Shown: in pieces, positions 16,302-24,771 of the stretch
Position numbering within the stretch: position 1 is the first letter of the stretch
How the letters are laid out: the number at the start of each line of letters is the position of its first letter
Assembly (NCBI GenBank): GCA_028871475.1
Contig: JAGWMZ010000012.1
Coordinates: forward strand, 1 to 64,000
DNA length: 64,000 bases
Reading direction: 5' to 3'
From: Sphingomonadales bacterium
GTDB taxonomy: Bacteria; Pseudomonadota; Alphaproteobacteria; Sphingomonadales; Sphingomonadaceae
Translations under genes and position numbers: made by a program
The notes under the pieces: model-generated
The model's input: the letters and a program-made list of their open reading frames with translations, nothing else
What the model was told of the DNA's origin: nothing
Databases searched by the model: none

Positions 16302-17624
16302 ATGACCGACACGCAGACCGCCCAGATTGAAGGGATTCGCCCCGTGGCCCATGATCTCGCTACGGAGACCGTGGAGAGCCCGCAGGCGCTCATCGCCCGT
16401 CTGGCCCGGGCCGGTCGCGCGGCGCAGGCGAAGATGACTCGCCTGCCTGTGGCGCGCAAGGGTGAGGCGCTGCGCGCGGCTGCGCAGGCGCTACGCGACG
16501 CGCAGGACACAATTCTGGCCGCCAATGCGCTCGACATGGAGGCGGGCGCGGCGCGCGGGCTCAGCAACGCTCTGCTGGACCGGCTCAAGCTCGACGCGGG
16601 CCGTCTGGCTGGTGTCGCTGATGCCGTGGAGCAGGTCGCCAGCCTTGCCGACCCTGTCGGGCAGGTGATCGACAGTGCGCAGCGGCCCAATGGGCTGGTG
16701 CTCAGCCGGGTGCGGGTGCCCATTGGTCTCATCGGCATCATTTACGAAAGCCGCCCGAATGTGACGGCCGATGCTGCCGCCCTGTGCCTTGCCTCGGGCA
16801 ATGCGGCGCTGCTGCGCGGTGGCAGTGAGGCGGCCCATTCCAACCGCGCGATCATGGCGGCGTTTCAGCAGGGGCTCGCCAGCGCGGGCGTTCCTGCCGA
16901 GATCGTCCAGCTCGTTCCCACGCAGGACCGTGCGGCGGTGGGTGCCATGCTGACCGCGCAGGGGCTGATCGACATGATCGTGCCGCGCGGCGGCAAGAGC
17001 CTGGTCGAGCGGGTGCAGAACGATGCGCGCGTGCCAGTGCTGGCCCATCTCGATGGTATCAACCACACCTATGTCCACGCCAACGCCGATGTCGCTATGG
17101 CGCGCTCGGTGGTGCTCAATGCCAAGATGCGCCGCACGGGCATTTGCGGGGCCATGGAAACGCTGTTGATTGACGCCGCTTTCCCCGCCGCGCAGGCGCT
17201 GGTGGGCGATCTGCTGGCCGCCGGTTGCGAGGTGCGTGGCGATGCGCGTGCCCGCGCGCTCGACCCGCGTGTGCTGGCTGCCAGCGACGAGGATTGGGAC
17301 ACGGAATATCTCGAAGCCATCGTCTCGGTGGCTATCGTCGATGGGCTGGAAGAGGCGCTGGCGCATATTGACGCCCATTCCAGCCGCCATACCGATGCCA
17401 TCATCACCAGCGATGACGCTGTCGCCGAGGCATTTCTCAACCGCGTCGACAGCGCCATCGTGATGGTCAATGCCTCCAGCCAGTTTGCCGATGGCGGCGA
17501 ATTCGGCCTTGGTGCGGAAATCGGTATTGCCACCGGGCGGCTCCATGCGCGCGGGCCCGTCGCGCTCGAAGGGCTCACCACCTATAAGTGGCAGGTGCGC
17601 GGCACGGGTCAGACGCGACCTTGA
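16302..17624 (+). CDS. proA: gamma-glutamyl phosphate reductase
   Basis: Second enzyme of proline synthesis: NADPH-dependent reduction of glutamyl-5-phosphate to glutamate semialdehyde. It belongs to the aldehyde dehydrogenase superfamily. The catalytic cysteine is in RRTGICGAMETLL, and IYESRPNVTADAAALCLASG and IVPRGGKSLVERV are diagnostic. Length with the ATG chosen is 440 residues; an ATG four codons upstream is possible. No strong Shine-Dalgarno sequence is seen. It heads a long plus-strand run to coq7. A proB gene is not in the window. Confidence 0.95.
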   Translation: MTDTQTAQIEGIRPVAHDLATETVESPQALIARLARAGRAAQAKMTRLPVARKGEALRAAAQALRDAQDTILAANALDMEAGAARGLSNALLDRLKLDAGRLAGVADAVEQVASLADPVGQVIDSAQRPNGLVLSRVRVPIGLIGIIYESRPNVTADAAALCLASGNAALLRGGSEAAHSNRAIMAAFQQGLASAGVPAEIVQLVPTQDRAAVGAMLTAQGLIDMIVPRGGKSLVERVQNDARVPVLAHLDGINHTYVHANADVAMARSVVLNAKMRRTGICGAMETLLIDAAFPAAQALVGDLLAAGCEVRGDARARALDPRVLAASDEDWDTEYLEAIVSVAIVDGLEEALAHIDAHSSRHTDAIITSDDAVAEAFLNRVDSAIVMVNASSQFADGGEFGLGAEIGIATGRLHARGPVALEGLTTYKWQVRGTGQTRP

Positions 17625-17648
17625 TGCTTCCGGCTTGATCCACATTTC

Positions 17649-18359
17649 ATGAGACGCATCGGCATTCTGGGCGGGTCGTTCAACCCGGCCCATGGCGGCC
17701 ATCGCCGCATCAGCCTGCGTGCGGCCAGCGCGCTGGGGCTGGATGAGGTGTGGTGGCTGGTCTCGCCGGGCAATCCCTTGAAGCCCGTGGAGGGCATGGC
17801 CCCCTTGCCGATGCGCGTCGCTTCGGCGCGGGCACAGGCGCGGCGCGCTCCTATCCGCGTTTCGGCCATAGAGCGCGAGTTTGGCACGCGATACACGCGC
17901 GATACGCTTGTCCGGCTGCGTCGGCGCTATCCGCGAGACCGGTTTATCTGGTTGATGGGGGCCGATAATCTCGCCCAGTTCCAGCACTGGCACAGATGGC
18001 GCGACATCGCCCGGTGCTTGCCGATTGCGGTCATCGCCCGTCCGGGTTATAACAGCCATGCCCTGGCCGCTCCGGCCATGGCCTGGCTGGGCCGGTTCCG
18101 GCGGCCTGTGGCCAGCTTGACCCATCTGGCTGACCGGGGCCGGGCTGACTGGAGCGCGCCTGCCCTGGTGCTTCTGGCATTCGATCCCGATCCACGTTCG
18201 GCCAGCGCCATCCGGCAGGCCGATCCAGACTGGGCAAGCCGATTCCAATCGGAGCCCGGCCAAGGGGTTGTCAGCCTGCGCGATGGTCTGACGCACCGCC
18301 TCATCACATCGCAACCCTATTCCCGGGGCCGCGCTGCGGCTCGCAACAATCGTCCCTGA
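17649..18359 (+). CDS. nadD: nicotinate-nucleotide adenylyltransferase
   Basis: Joins ATP with nicotinate mononucleotide to make deamido-NAD in NAD synthesis. The nucleotidyltransferase motif GGSFNPAHGGH is at residues 8-18, and the GADNLAQFQHWHRWRDI segment is typical of NadD. The C-terminal SASAIRQ matches the ISSTxIR position in diverged form. Length is 236 residues. It begins 24 bases after proA and is followed by rsfS and rlmH, an arrangement common in alphaproteobacteria. Confidence 0.94.
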   Translation: MRRIGILGGSFNPAHGGHRRISLRAASALGLDEVWWLVSPGNPLKPVEGMAPLPMRVASARAQARRAPIRVSAIEREFGTRYTRDTLVRLRRRYPRDRFIWLMGADNLAQFQHWHRWRDIARCLPIAVIARPGYNSHALAAPAMAWLGRFRRPVASLTHLADRGRADWSAPALVLLAFDPDPRSASAIRQADPDWASRFQSEPGQGVVSLRDGLTHRLITSQPYSRGRAAARNNRP

Positions 18360-18379
18360 GAGGAGCACACCAGATCTAC

Positions 18380-18790
18380 ATGAACCAGCCTGTCCCCCAA
18401 TCCGCGCCTGCCCAGACTGCCGGCGCCGTGCCTGCCCCCCTTCCTGCTTCCGAGCCCGGCTCGCTGCACGAACTGGTCCTGAACTCGCTTGACGATGATC
18501 AGGCACAGGAGATCGTCTCGATCCCGCTCGAAGGCAAGACCGCGATTGCCGATCACATGGTCATCGCCTCGGGCCGTTCCACCCGTCAGGTTGCCGCCAT
18601 GGCGCAGAAACTGGCCGAGCGTGTGAAGCACGGCGGTTTCGGCCATGTCCGCATCGAGGGCCTGCCTGCTGCTGACTGGGTGTTGATCGACTGCGGCGAT
18701 GTGGTGGTCCACCTCTTCCGCCCCGAAGTGCGCAGCTTCTATGATCTTGAGCGCATGTGGGCCTTTGGCGGCAACACGGCTGCGGCCTGA
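18380..18790 (+). CDS. rsfS: ribosome silencing factor RsfS
   Basis: RsfS/Iojap protein, which binds uL14 on the 50S subunit and blocks subunit joining when nutrients are low. Core motifs are GKTAIADHMVIASGRSTRQV, GLPAADWVLIDCGDVVVHLF and the final RSFYDLERMW. A disordered Pro/Ala-rich N-terminus of about 30 residues precedes the domain. Length is 136 residues. GAGAGGAGC lies upstream of the ATG. It is sandwiched between nadD and rlmH. Confidence 0.95.
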   Translation: MNQPVPQSAPAQTAGAVPAPLPASEPGSLHELVLNSLDDDQAQEIVSIPLEGKTAIADHMVIASGRSTRQVAAMAQKLAERVKHGGFGHVRIEGLPAADWVLIDCGDVVVHLFRPEVRSFYDLERMWAFGGNTAAA

Positions 18791-18806
18791 CGCTTTTTGC
18801 CTGCCA

Positions 18807-19229
18807 ATGCTGCTGCACATCATCGCCCGCGGGCGGATCGGCCGCTCCAGCGAGGGCGAGATGGTGGAGCGTTACTTGAAACGCATCGCCTGGCCGGTGA
18901 AGCATAGCGAACTGCCCGACAAGGGTGGCACCTTGCCCGCGCATCAAACGCCGGTGCGCAATGTGCTGCTCGATGAGCGCGGCAAGATGCTGTCGTCTGA
19001 AGAGTTTGCCACCCTGCTGGGTCGTTGGCGCGATGATGGCGTGCGCGAATGCCGCTTCCTGATCGGCGCTGCCGATGGCCATGGCGACAAGGCGCGGGAG
19101 CAGGCCGATCTGCTGCTGGGCTTTGGCGCGATGACCTGGCCGCATATGATGGCCCGCGCCATGCTGGCCGAGCAATTGTGGCGTGCCACCGCCATTCTGG
19201 CCGGCCACCCCTATCACCGGGCGGGGTGA
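18807..19229 (+). CDS. rlmH: 23S rRNA (pseudouridine1915-N3)-methyltransferase
   Basis: SPOUT-class methyltransferase that modifies pseudouridine 1915 in helix 69 of 23S rRNA. The knotted SAM-binding region reads FLIGAADGHG, where most family members have IGGADG, and the C-terminal HPYHR motif is intact. Length is 140 residues. It starts 16 bases after rsfS and its stop overlaps the next start by one base (TGATG), so it is translationally linked to the EnvC-like gene. Confidence 0.95.
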   Translation: MLLHIIARGRIGRSSEGEMVERYLKRIAWPVKHSELPDKGGTLPAHQTPVRNVLLDERGKMLSSEEFATLLGRWRDDGVRECRFLIGAADGHGDKAREQADLLLGFGAMTWPHMMARAMLAEQLWRATAILAGHPYHRAG

Positions 19230-20458
19230 TGCGACGGATCGGGGCAGTTCTGGCGGTGGTGTTGATGGCGGCTGGCGGCGCAAGCCTGCTGGCGCAATCC
19301 GCCGTCAATCAGGTCGCCCTGGCCGATGATCCCGCCCAGGCCCGTCAGGCGCTCGACGATGCGCAGCTGCAGGCCGCCTCTGCCGGTGCCCGCGCGCAGA
19401 GGCTGGAGGCGCAGGCCCAGAGCGCCAATGCCGCCGCCGACCACACCGCGCAGGAAGCCGCCGCCGTGGCCGCGCGCATCCAGCAGGCCGAGGCCGATAT
19501 CGCCGTCGAGGAAGCCCGCATCCGCCTGATCGACCATCAGCGCGCGGTGCTGTCAGCCACGCTGGCACAACGCCAATTGCCCTTGCTGCGGTTGACGGGG
19601 GCCTTGCAGCATCTCTCGCGCCGCCCCATGATCGTGTCTTTGTTGCGCCCCGGCTCTGTCTCCGATGCCGCCCATCTGCGCGCTCTGCTCGATACGATGG
19701 TGCCTGAGGTGCGCATGCGCACTGCCGCACTCAAGGTGGAAATCGACAAGGCCCGTGCTTTGGCCGCGCAGGAACGCCGCGCACAGGCCGGATTGCTGGC
19801 CGGCAAGGCCACGCTGACCCAGCGGCGTGAATCGCTCGCCGCGCTGGAAACCCAGCAGCGGCTGGCGGCGCGCAATGTCTCGGGTTCGGCGGATCGTGAA
19901 TCCGAACGCGCTCTCGCCCTTGCCGAGCAGGTGCGTGATCTGGGTGGGCTGCTCGATGTGCTCGACAAGGCCTCTGTGCTGCGTCAGCGGCTGGCGCGTC
20001 TGCCCGGCCCTGTCATCCGCCCCGACCGGCCGGATATGGACCTGCCCACGGAAAGTGAAAGCCCCGACCCGGCGCCGACCCGTTTGGCGCATTACATGCT
20101 GCCCGCAGCCGGGCGTTTGGTCGCCGGTTTTGGCGGCGAGGGCCAGCCCGGCACGGTCAGCGCCACACCTCATGGCATCACGATGGCGGTGCGGCCCGGC
20201 GCCTTGCTGGTGGCGCCCGCTGCCGGGCGGGTGGCCTTTGCGGGTGCCTATCCCGGCTATGGCCAGATCGCCATCATCGAGCATGATGGCGGCTGGGCCA
20301 GCCTTGTTACCGGCATGGCGCGGGTGGATGTGCGCGTGGGCGACAGGCTGGTGGCGGGGGCGCCACTGGGCCTGGCAGGGCCGGTGAGGCCGGTGGTCGG
20401 TCTGGAGTTGCGGCGTGACGGGCAGCCGGTCAATCCGCTCGACCAGATCGGCGCATGA
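19229..20458 (+). CDS. EnvC-like murein hydrolase activator (degenerate M23 domain)
   Basis: Exported protein of 409 residues. A signal peptide (about residues 1-22, ending near LLAQS) is followed by a long Ala/Gln/Glu-rich coiled coil to about residue 260, then a C-terminal LytM domain. That domain has lost the zinc ligands: the usual HxxxD position reads PHGITMAV and the usual HxH strand reads GLELRRDGQPVNP. This is the pattern of EnvC, which activates amidases instead of cutting peptidoglycan itself. Its place before ctpA, with rlmH upstream, is a conserved alphaproteobacterial order. Confidence 0.88.
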   Translation: MRRIGAVLAVVLMAAGGASLLAQSAVNQVALADDPAQARQALDDAQLQAASAGARAQRLEAQAQSANAAADHTAQEAAAVAARIQQAEADIAVEEARIRLIDHQRAVLSATLAQRQLPLLRLTGALQHLSRRPMIVSLLRPGSVSDAAHLRALLDTMVPEVRMRTAALKVEIDKARALAAQERRAQAGLLAGKATLTQRRESLAALETQQRLAARNVSGSADRESERALALAEQVRDLGGLLDVLDKASVLRQRLARLPGPVIRPDRPDMDLPTESESPDPAPTRLAHYMLPAAGRLVAGFGGEGQPGTVSATPHGITMAVRPGALLVAPAAGRVAFAGAYPGYGQIAIIEHDGGWASLVTGMARVDVRVGDRLVAGAPLGLAGPVRPVVGLELRRDGQPVNPLDQIGA

Positions 20459-20598
20459 CGAGGATCGCGTTCGATTCATGTCCGATTCATCGTTTTCCTC
20501 ACCTTGATCCATCTGGCGCCACGCGCATCTTGCGGCTAGACCGGTTCCTTGAAACGAAAGATGCAGCGATTGACGCAGCGACTGAAAGGCCCCCCGAA

Positions 20599-21975
20599 AT
20601 GCGTTTGAACGGGAAGCGTTCCTCCCTTGCCTGTGCGGTGCGCGCCGCTCTGTTGCTATCGGCCGTGGCCCTGGTGCCGGCGACGACGGCGGGGCTGGCG
20701 GCGGTGGATGCGCGGGTGGCGCCGCAGTTCGGGCGATTGTTCGATGTCTATCGGCTGGTGAAGGCCAATTACGTCGACCAGACGGACGACGACAAGCTGG
20801 TCAAGGGCGCCATCGACGGCATGTTGGCCAGCCTCGACCCCCACTCGGCCTATCTCGAAGGTGCCAGCCTTGAACGGCTGCGGACGATGATCGACGGCAA
20901 TTATCAAGGCCTTGGCCTCTCCGTGGTGATGGATGAAGGCACTGTGAAGGTCGTGGCGCCGATGAAGGGCAGCCCGGCGGAAAAGGCGGGCATCAAGGCG
21001 GGCGATTACATCACGCACCTTGATGGCAAGCTGATCTATGGCGGCGATCTCGACGATGCCGTGGCCAGGATGCGCGGGGCGCCGGGCACCAGCATCAAGC
21101 TGACGATCTTCCGCCCCGGCCGCCAGGGCACCTTCGATGTGACGGTCACCCGCGCGACGATCGACCTGCAGCCGGTGACATCGCAGCTCGATGGCAAGAT
21201 CGGGGTCATTTCGGTCAATGAATTCTCGACCAATGTCGGGCGCGATGTGTTTGAAAACCTGCAGAAGCTGCGCGCCCAGTCGGGCAACCATCTGACCGGG
21301 CTCATCCTTGACCTGCGCGGCAATCCGGGCGGCGAACTCGATGAGGCCGTGGCGCTTTCCGATCTGTTTCTGACGCAGGGTGACATTGTTTCGCAGCGCG
21401 GTCGCGTGGCCAGTGAAAATGCCGTCTGGCATGCCGAAACCGCCTTCCCGGGTGATGCCGCCAAGGGCCTGCCAATCATCGTGCTGATCGATGCGGGCAC
21501 CGCCTCGGCCTCCGAGATCGTCGCGGGCGCCTTGCAGGACCAGCACCGCGCGCTCATCATGGGTGAGCGCAGCTTCGGCAAGGGCAGCGTGCAGACGATG
21601 ATCCCGCTCGACAAGGACCATGCGGTGAAGCTGACCACGGCGCGTTACTACACACCCAGCGGCCATTCGGTGCAGGAGGGCGGCATCCATCCCGACATCC
21701 GCGTGCCGCAATTGTCCGACCCTGACGCGCGCCGCCGCAACGAACTGGCCGAGCGCGAGAGCGATCTGGCGCGCCATCTGGTGAATGAGGCGGGGCTGGA
21801 TGACAAGAAGCTGGAAAACGATCTGAAGGACGATCCGCGCTTCAAGATGACGGCTGATGAACTGAAGGCCAAGGGTATCAAGGATTTCCAGCTGTGGTAT
21901 GCCGAGCAGACGATGGACCATACCGCTGGCCTGCCACCTTTGGCCAGTGGCGCGGCGCCGGCGAAAGGCAAGTAA
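20599..21975 (+). CDS. ctpA: S41 family C-terminal processing protease (CtpA-like)
   Basis: Periplasmic carboxyl-terminal processing serine protease. After a signal peptide (to about residue 32) come a short N-terminal domain, a PDZ domain (GLGLSVVMDEGTVKV to GDYITHLDGK) and the catalytic domain. The serine is in GTASASEIVAGALQD and the lysine in GERSFGKGSVQT, the Ser-Lys dyad. AAAGG lies nine bases before the ATG chosen, giving 458 residues. Clients of such proteases include peptidoglycan hydrolases, which fits the neighbouring EnvC-like gene. Confidence 0.94.
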   Translation: MRLNGKRSSLACAVRAALLLSAVALVPATTAGLAAVDARVAPQFGRLFDVYRLVKANYVDQTDDDKLVKGAIDGMLASLDPHSAYLEGASLERLRTMIDGNYQGLGLSVVMDEGTVKVVAPMKGSPAEKAGIKAGDYITHLDGKLIYGGDLDDAVARMRGAPGTSIKLTIFRPGRQGTFDVTVTRATIDLQPVTSQLDGKIGVISVNEFSTNVGRDVFENLQKLRAQSGNHLTGLILDLRGNPGGELDEAVALSDLFLTQGDIVSQRGRVASENAVWHAETAFPGDAAKGLPIIVLIDAGTASASEIVAGALQDQHRALIMGERSFGKGSVQTMIPLDKDHAVKLTTARYYTPSGHSVQEGGIHPDIRVPQLSDPDARRRNELAERESDLARHLVNEAGLDDKKLENDLKDDPRFKMTADELKAKGIKDFQLWYAEQTMDHTAGLPPLASGAAPAKGK

Positions 21976-21976
21976 G

Positions 21977-22441
21977 ATGGGCAATCTGAACAAGGCGCGC
22001 ATCGTTGCCCTGCTGGTCCCTGCCGCTCTGGTGGGCGGTGCCTATGGGTTCCAATATCTGGCCGGGCTGTTTCCTTGCGAAATGTGCTGGTGGCAGCGCT
22101 ACGCCCATTTCGCCGCGATTGCCTTGGCGGTGGCGGCATTCGTGCTGCCCGGCAAGCGGCTGTGGGTGGGGCTGGCGGGCCTCGCCATTCTGGTTTCGGC
22201 GCTGATTGGCGGCTATCACGCAGGCGTTGAGTATGGCTGGTTCAAGGGGCTGACCGAATGCACCTCGACCATTTCCTTCGCCAATGGCGCCGATCCGCTG
22301 AAAGCCATCATGAGCGCGCCGATCATCCGTTGCGACGTTGTGCAGTGGAAGATCTTCGGCATCTCGCTGGCCGGCTTCAACTTCATTTTCTCGCTGCTGG
22401 GCGCGGGCGCGGTCTTCGCGCTGCTGGGCAGGAAGGGCTGA
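21977..22441 (+). CDS. dsbB: disulfide bond formation protein DsbB
   Basis: Inner-membrane quinone reductase that reoxidises DsbA. Four hydrophobic segments fit the four-helix family fold. The first redox pair is Cys34/Cys37 in PCEMCWWQR; the second periplasmic pair is Cys95 (GLTECTS) and Cys119 (IIRCDVV). Length is 154 residues. It starts immediately after ctpA with one base between the stop and the ATG, so it belongs to the same transcript. No dsbA is visible in the window. Confidence 0.93.
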   Translation: MGNLNKARIVALLVPAALVGGAYGFQYLAGLFPCEMCWWQRYAHFAAIALAVAAFVLPGKRLWVGLAGLAILVSALIGGYHAGVEYGWFKGLTECTSTISFANGADPLKAIMSAPIIRCDVVQWKIFGISLAGFNFIFSLLGAGAVFALLGRKG

Positions 22442-22445
22442 ACCC

Positions 22446-22973
22446 ATGAGCAGCAAACCGTTGAGCAAGGCTGTCGAGCGGATGATCCGCGTCGATCAGG
22501 CGGGTGAATATGGCGCGGTGCGCATCTATGCTGGCCAGATGGCGGTGATGGGCGACCGTGGCCCCCATGCCGGCCGCATCGCCCATATGGCCGAGCAGGA
22601 AGTGGTCCACCGCGAATGGTTCGACGGCTTTATGGCCGAGCGGGGGGCGCGACCGACCCTGCTCCAGCCGGTCTGGCACGTGGCCGGTTTTGCGCTGGGC
22701 GCCGCCACCGCGCTGATCGGGCCCGAGGCGGCGATGGCCTGCACCGCCGCCATCGAAACCGAGATCGACCTGCATTACACGCGTCAGCTCGAAGTACTGG
22801 GGCAGGACGAGCCCGAGATCGCTGAAAAGATCGCCCGCGCGCGCGATGAGGAGCGCGAGCATCGGGACATCGCCTTCGAGCAGGGGGCCGAGAAGGCGCC
22901 TGCCTATCCGCTGCTGTCGGGCGCGATCCGCCTGGGCTGCAGAATGGCGATTGCCTTGAGTGAGCGGATTTAG
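22446..22973 (+). CDS. coq7: demethoxyubiquinone hydroxylase
   Basis: Di-iron monooxygenase that hydroxylates demethoxyubiquinone late in ubiquinone synthesis. The carboxylate and histidine ligands lie in RVDQAGEYGAVRIYAGQ, AEQEVVHREWF, ETEIDLHY and DEEREHRDIA, so both ExxH motifs are intact. Length is 175 residues. It ends the proA-to-coq7 run and follows dsbB by four bases; both enzymes depend on the ubiquinone pool. Confidence 0.95.
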   Translation: MSSKPLSKAVERMIRVDQAGEYGAVRIYAGQMAVMGDRGPHAGRIAHMAEQEVVHREWFDGFMAERGARPTLLQPVWHVAGFALGAATALIGPEAAMACTAAIETEIDLHYTRQLEVLGQDEPEIAEKIARARDEEREHRDIAFEQGAEKAPAYPLLSGAIRLGCRMAIALSERI

Positions 22974-22982
22974 AAGGGGCAT

Positions 22983-23133
22983 GCGAGGGTGTTACACTCT
23001 CGCGCTCCCATCATGTCTTCCGCGAAGTGGCGGTGGCACGCGATCTCACCGCGCCGCTGTGAAGCATGCGCCGCCACCGAACCCGCAACACCACGCCGAC
23101 AATGCACGGGAGCGCGAGGGCGACGGCCCTCGC
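22983..23133. repeat. second composite palindromic element
   Basis: Two members of the TGCGAGGGC family face each other: 22983-23009 (imperfect arms GCGAGGGTG/CACTCTCGC followed by GCTCCC) and 23108-23133 (GGGAGC followed by GCGAGGGC GACG GCCCTCGC). About 98 bases lie between, containing GTGGCGG and a distant CCGCCAC that could pair. The layout matches the element at 16013-16216 but the inner sequence is unrelated. Confidence 0.7.
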
Positions 23134-23251
23134 ATTGTCTTCTTTTCTTCCAACAGATGAAGCAACCCCGCCACCTTCATCTACCATTCACCGGCTACAA
23201 CGCCTATATCGGCCCGCGACGCAAGATTGCACAACGCCAAGGAGCCTGCCC

Positions 23252-23845
23252 ATGACCCGCCTGTTTCTCGCCGCCGGTGCCGTTCTGGCCGGGGCTTTCG
23301 GGGTGGTCGGCATGGCCTCCCCCGCCATGGCTCAGGGGACGGACGGCACCAAGGTGAACATGGTCATCGTCTATGGTAACGATAAGTGCCCCGATGCGAA
23401 CAACGACAAGGAAATCGTCGTTTGCGCGCGCAAGGATGAAAGCGAGCGCTATCGCATTCCCGCGCCTTTCCGCGCGACCACCGGGCCGCAGAACCAGTCC
23501 TGGACCGAGCGGGTGAAGAGCTATGAAATGGTGGGCGCCGCCGGCACGCTGAGCTGTTCGCCGGTGGGCGCCGGCGGCTGGACGGGCTGTGCCAACCAGT
23601 TCATCCAGCAGGCCTATGCCGAGAAGAAGGCCGGCACCGATGTTGCCTTCTCCAAGATGATCGAGCAGGCCCGGGCCCTGCGTGAAAGCACGATCGACGC
23701 CGAGGCCGCCAAGACGCAGGCTGCGGTGGAGAAGGAAGAGAAGGCCTATGATGCCCGCCAGCGTGCCAAGGAGGACGCTGAGGACAAGGTCAAGGACGAT
23801 GGTGCCGCAACGACGCCGGCACCGGCGCCAGCACCCGGCAAGTAA
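23252..23845 (+). CDS. secreted hypothetical protein
   Basis: I do not recognise the family. A signal peptide (about residues 1-27, ending in SPAMAQ) indicates export. The mature part has two likely disulfide pairs (CPDANNDKEIVVCARK and LSCSPVGAGGWTGCANQF), then a long charged helix rich in Ala, Glu and Lys, and a Pro/Ala tail (ATTPAPAPAPGK). Length is 197 residues. AAGGAG lies eight bases before the ATG, a good start. It is convergent with fabI and separated from coq7 by a repeat element. Confidence 0.8.
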   Translation: MTRLFLAAGAVLAGAFGVVGMASPAMAQGTDGTKVNMVIVYGNDKCPDANNDKEIVVCARKDESERYRIPAPFRATTGPQNQSWTERVKSYEMVGAAGTLSCSPVGAGGWTGCANQFIQQAYAEKKAGTDVAFSKMIEQARALRESTIDAEAAKTQAAVEKEEKAYDARQRAKEDAEDKVKDDGAATTPAPAPAPGK

Positions 23846-23857
23846 GAGGATGGCGTG

Positions 23858-23890
23858 AACGCAGGGGGCGTTACCCCCTGCGTTGTGTTA
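23858..23890 (+). terminator. terminator of the secreted hypothetical gene
   Basis: AACGCAGGGGG at 23858-23868 pairs with CCCCCTGCGTT at 23874-23884 with a five-base loop, followed by GTGTTA. The stem is perfect but the T-run is weak. It may also serve fabI from the other side. Confidence 0.6.
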
Positions 23891-23911
23891 CGCCGTCCGG
23901 GATCAGCGCGG

Positions 23912-23930
23912 GCGAGGGGGAGCCCCTCGC
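23912..23930. repeat. GCGAGGGG palindrome, REP-like variant
   Basis: GCGAGGGG and CCCCTCGC around GAG, between two convergent genes. It resembles the dispersed TGCGAGGGC family but with a shorter loop, and could equally act as the fabI terminator hairpin. Confidence 0.4.
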
Positions 23931-23948
23931 ATCCGCGCTTTAACCTCT

Positions 23949-24752
23949 TCAGCTCAGGGCAATATCGGGGGCATCTTCCTGCTTCATGCCGATGATGTGG
24001 TAACCGGCATCGACGTGATGCACTTCGCCTGTCACACCCGAGGACAGGTCGGAGAGGAAATAGAGCCCCGAGCCGCCCACATCCTCGATCGTCACATTGC
24101 GGCGCAGGGGGGAATTCAGCTCGTTCCACTTCATGATGTAGCGGAAATCGCCGATGCCGCTGGCGGCCAGCGTCTTGATCGGACCGGCGGAAATGGCATT
24201 GACGCGGATGTTGTCGGGGCCGCAGTCATTGGCCAGATATTTCACGCTGGTTTCCAGCGCCGCCTTGGCCACGCCCATGACATTGTAATGTGGCACGACC
24301 TTTTCCGCGCCATAATAGGTCAGCGTCAGGATCGAGCCGCCATTGGGCATCATCTCGCGCGCGCGCCTGGTCACGGCGACCAGCGAATAGGCCGAGATGT
24401 TCATCGTCATCAGAAAATTGTCGAGCGAGGTGTCGTAATAGCGACCGCGTAGCTGGCCCTTGTCCGAATAGCCGATGGCATGGACGATGAAGTCGATCGT
24501 CTCCCAACGCTCCTTCAGCGTGTCGAACGCCTTGTCGAGCGCGTCCATGTCCGACACGTCGCATTCGATCAGGAAATCGCTGCCCAGGCTGTCGGCCAGT
24601 GGGCGCACCCGCTTTTCCAGAGCCTCGCCCTGAAAGGAAAAGGCCAGTTCCGCGCCCTGTTCGTGCAGCTTCCTGGCGATACCCCATGCCAGCGACTTGT
24701 CGTTGGCCAGCCCCATGATCAGGCCGCGCTTGCCCTGCATCAATCCGCTCAT
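23949..24752 (-). CDS. fabI: enoyl-[acyl-carrier-protein] reductase (NADH)
   Basis: Short-chain dehydrogenase that catalyses the last reduction of each fatty-acid elongation cycle; target of triclosan in sensitive species. The FabI-type cofactor region is GLANDKSLAWGIA, and the catalytic YxxMxxxK motif appears as YNVMGVAK. The C-terminal SGVTGEVHHVDAGYHIIGM is diagnostic. Length is 267 residues from the ATG before SGLMQGKRG. It follows the YihY gene by 19 bases, forming a dnaJ-like, yihY, fabI operon. Confidence 0.96.
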   Translation of the reverse strand: MSGLMQGKRGLIMGLANDKSLAWGIARKLHEQGAELAFSFQGEALEKRVRPLADSLGSDFLIECDVSDMDALDKAFDTLKERWETIDFIVHAIGYSDKGQLRGRYYDTSLDNFLMTMNISAYSLVAVTRRAREMMPNGGSILTLTYYGAEKVVPHYNVMGVAKAALETSVKYLANDCGPDNIRVNAISAGPIKTLAASGIGDFRYIMKWNELNSPLRRNVTIEDVGGSGLYFLSDLSSGVTGEVHHVDAGYHIIGMKQEDAPDIALS

Positions 24753-24771
24753 TGTCTCTGTCTTCCCTGCA

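Noticed and set aside
20472..20490. Direct repeat CGATTCAT twice before ctpA
   Set aside because: Only eight bases and not repeated elsewhere; no basis for a regulatory call.
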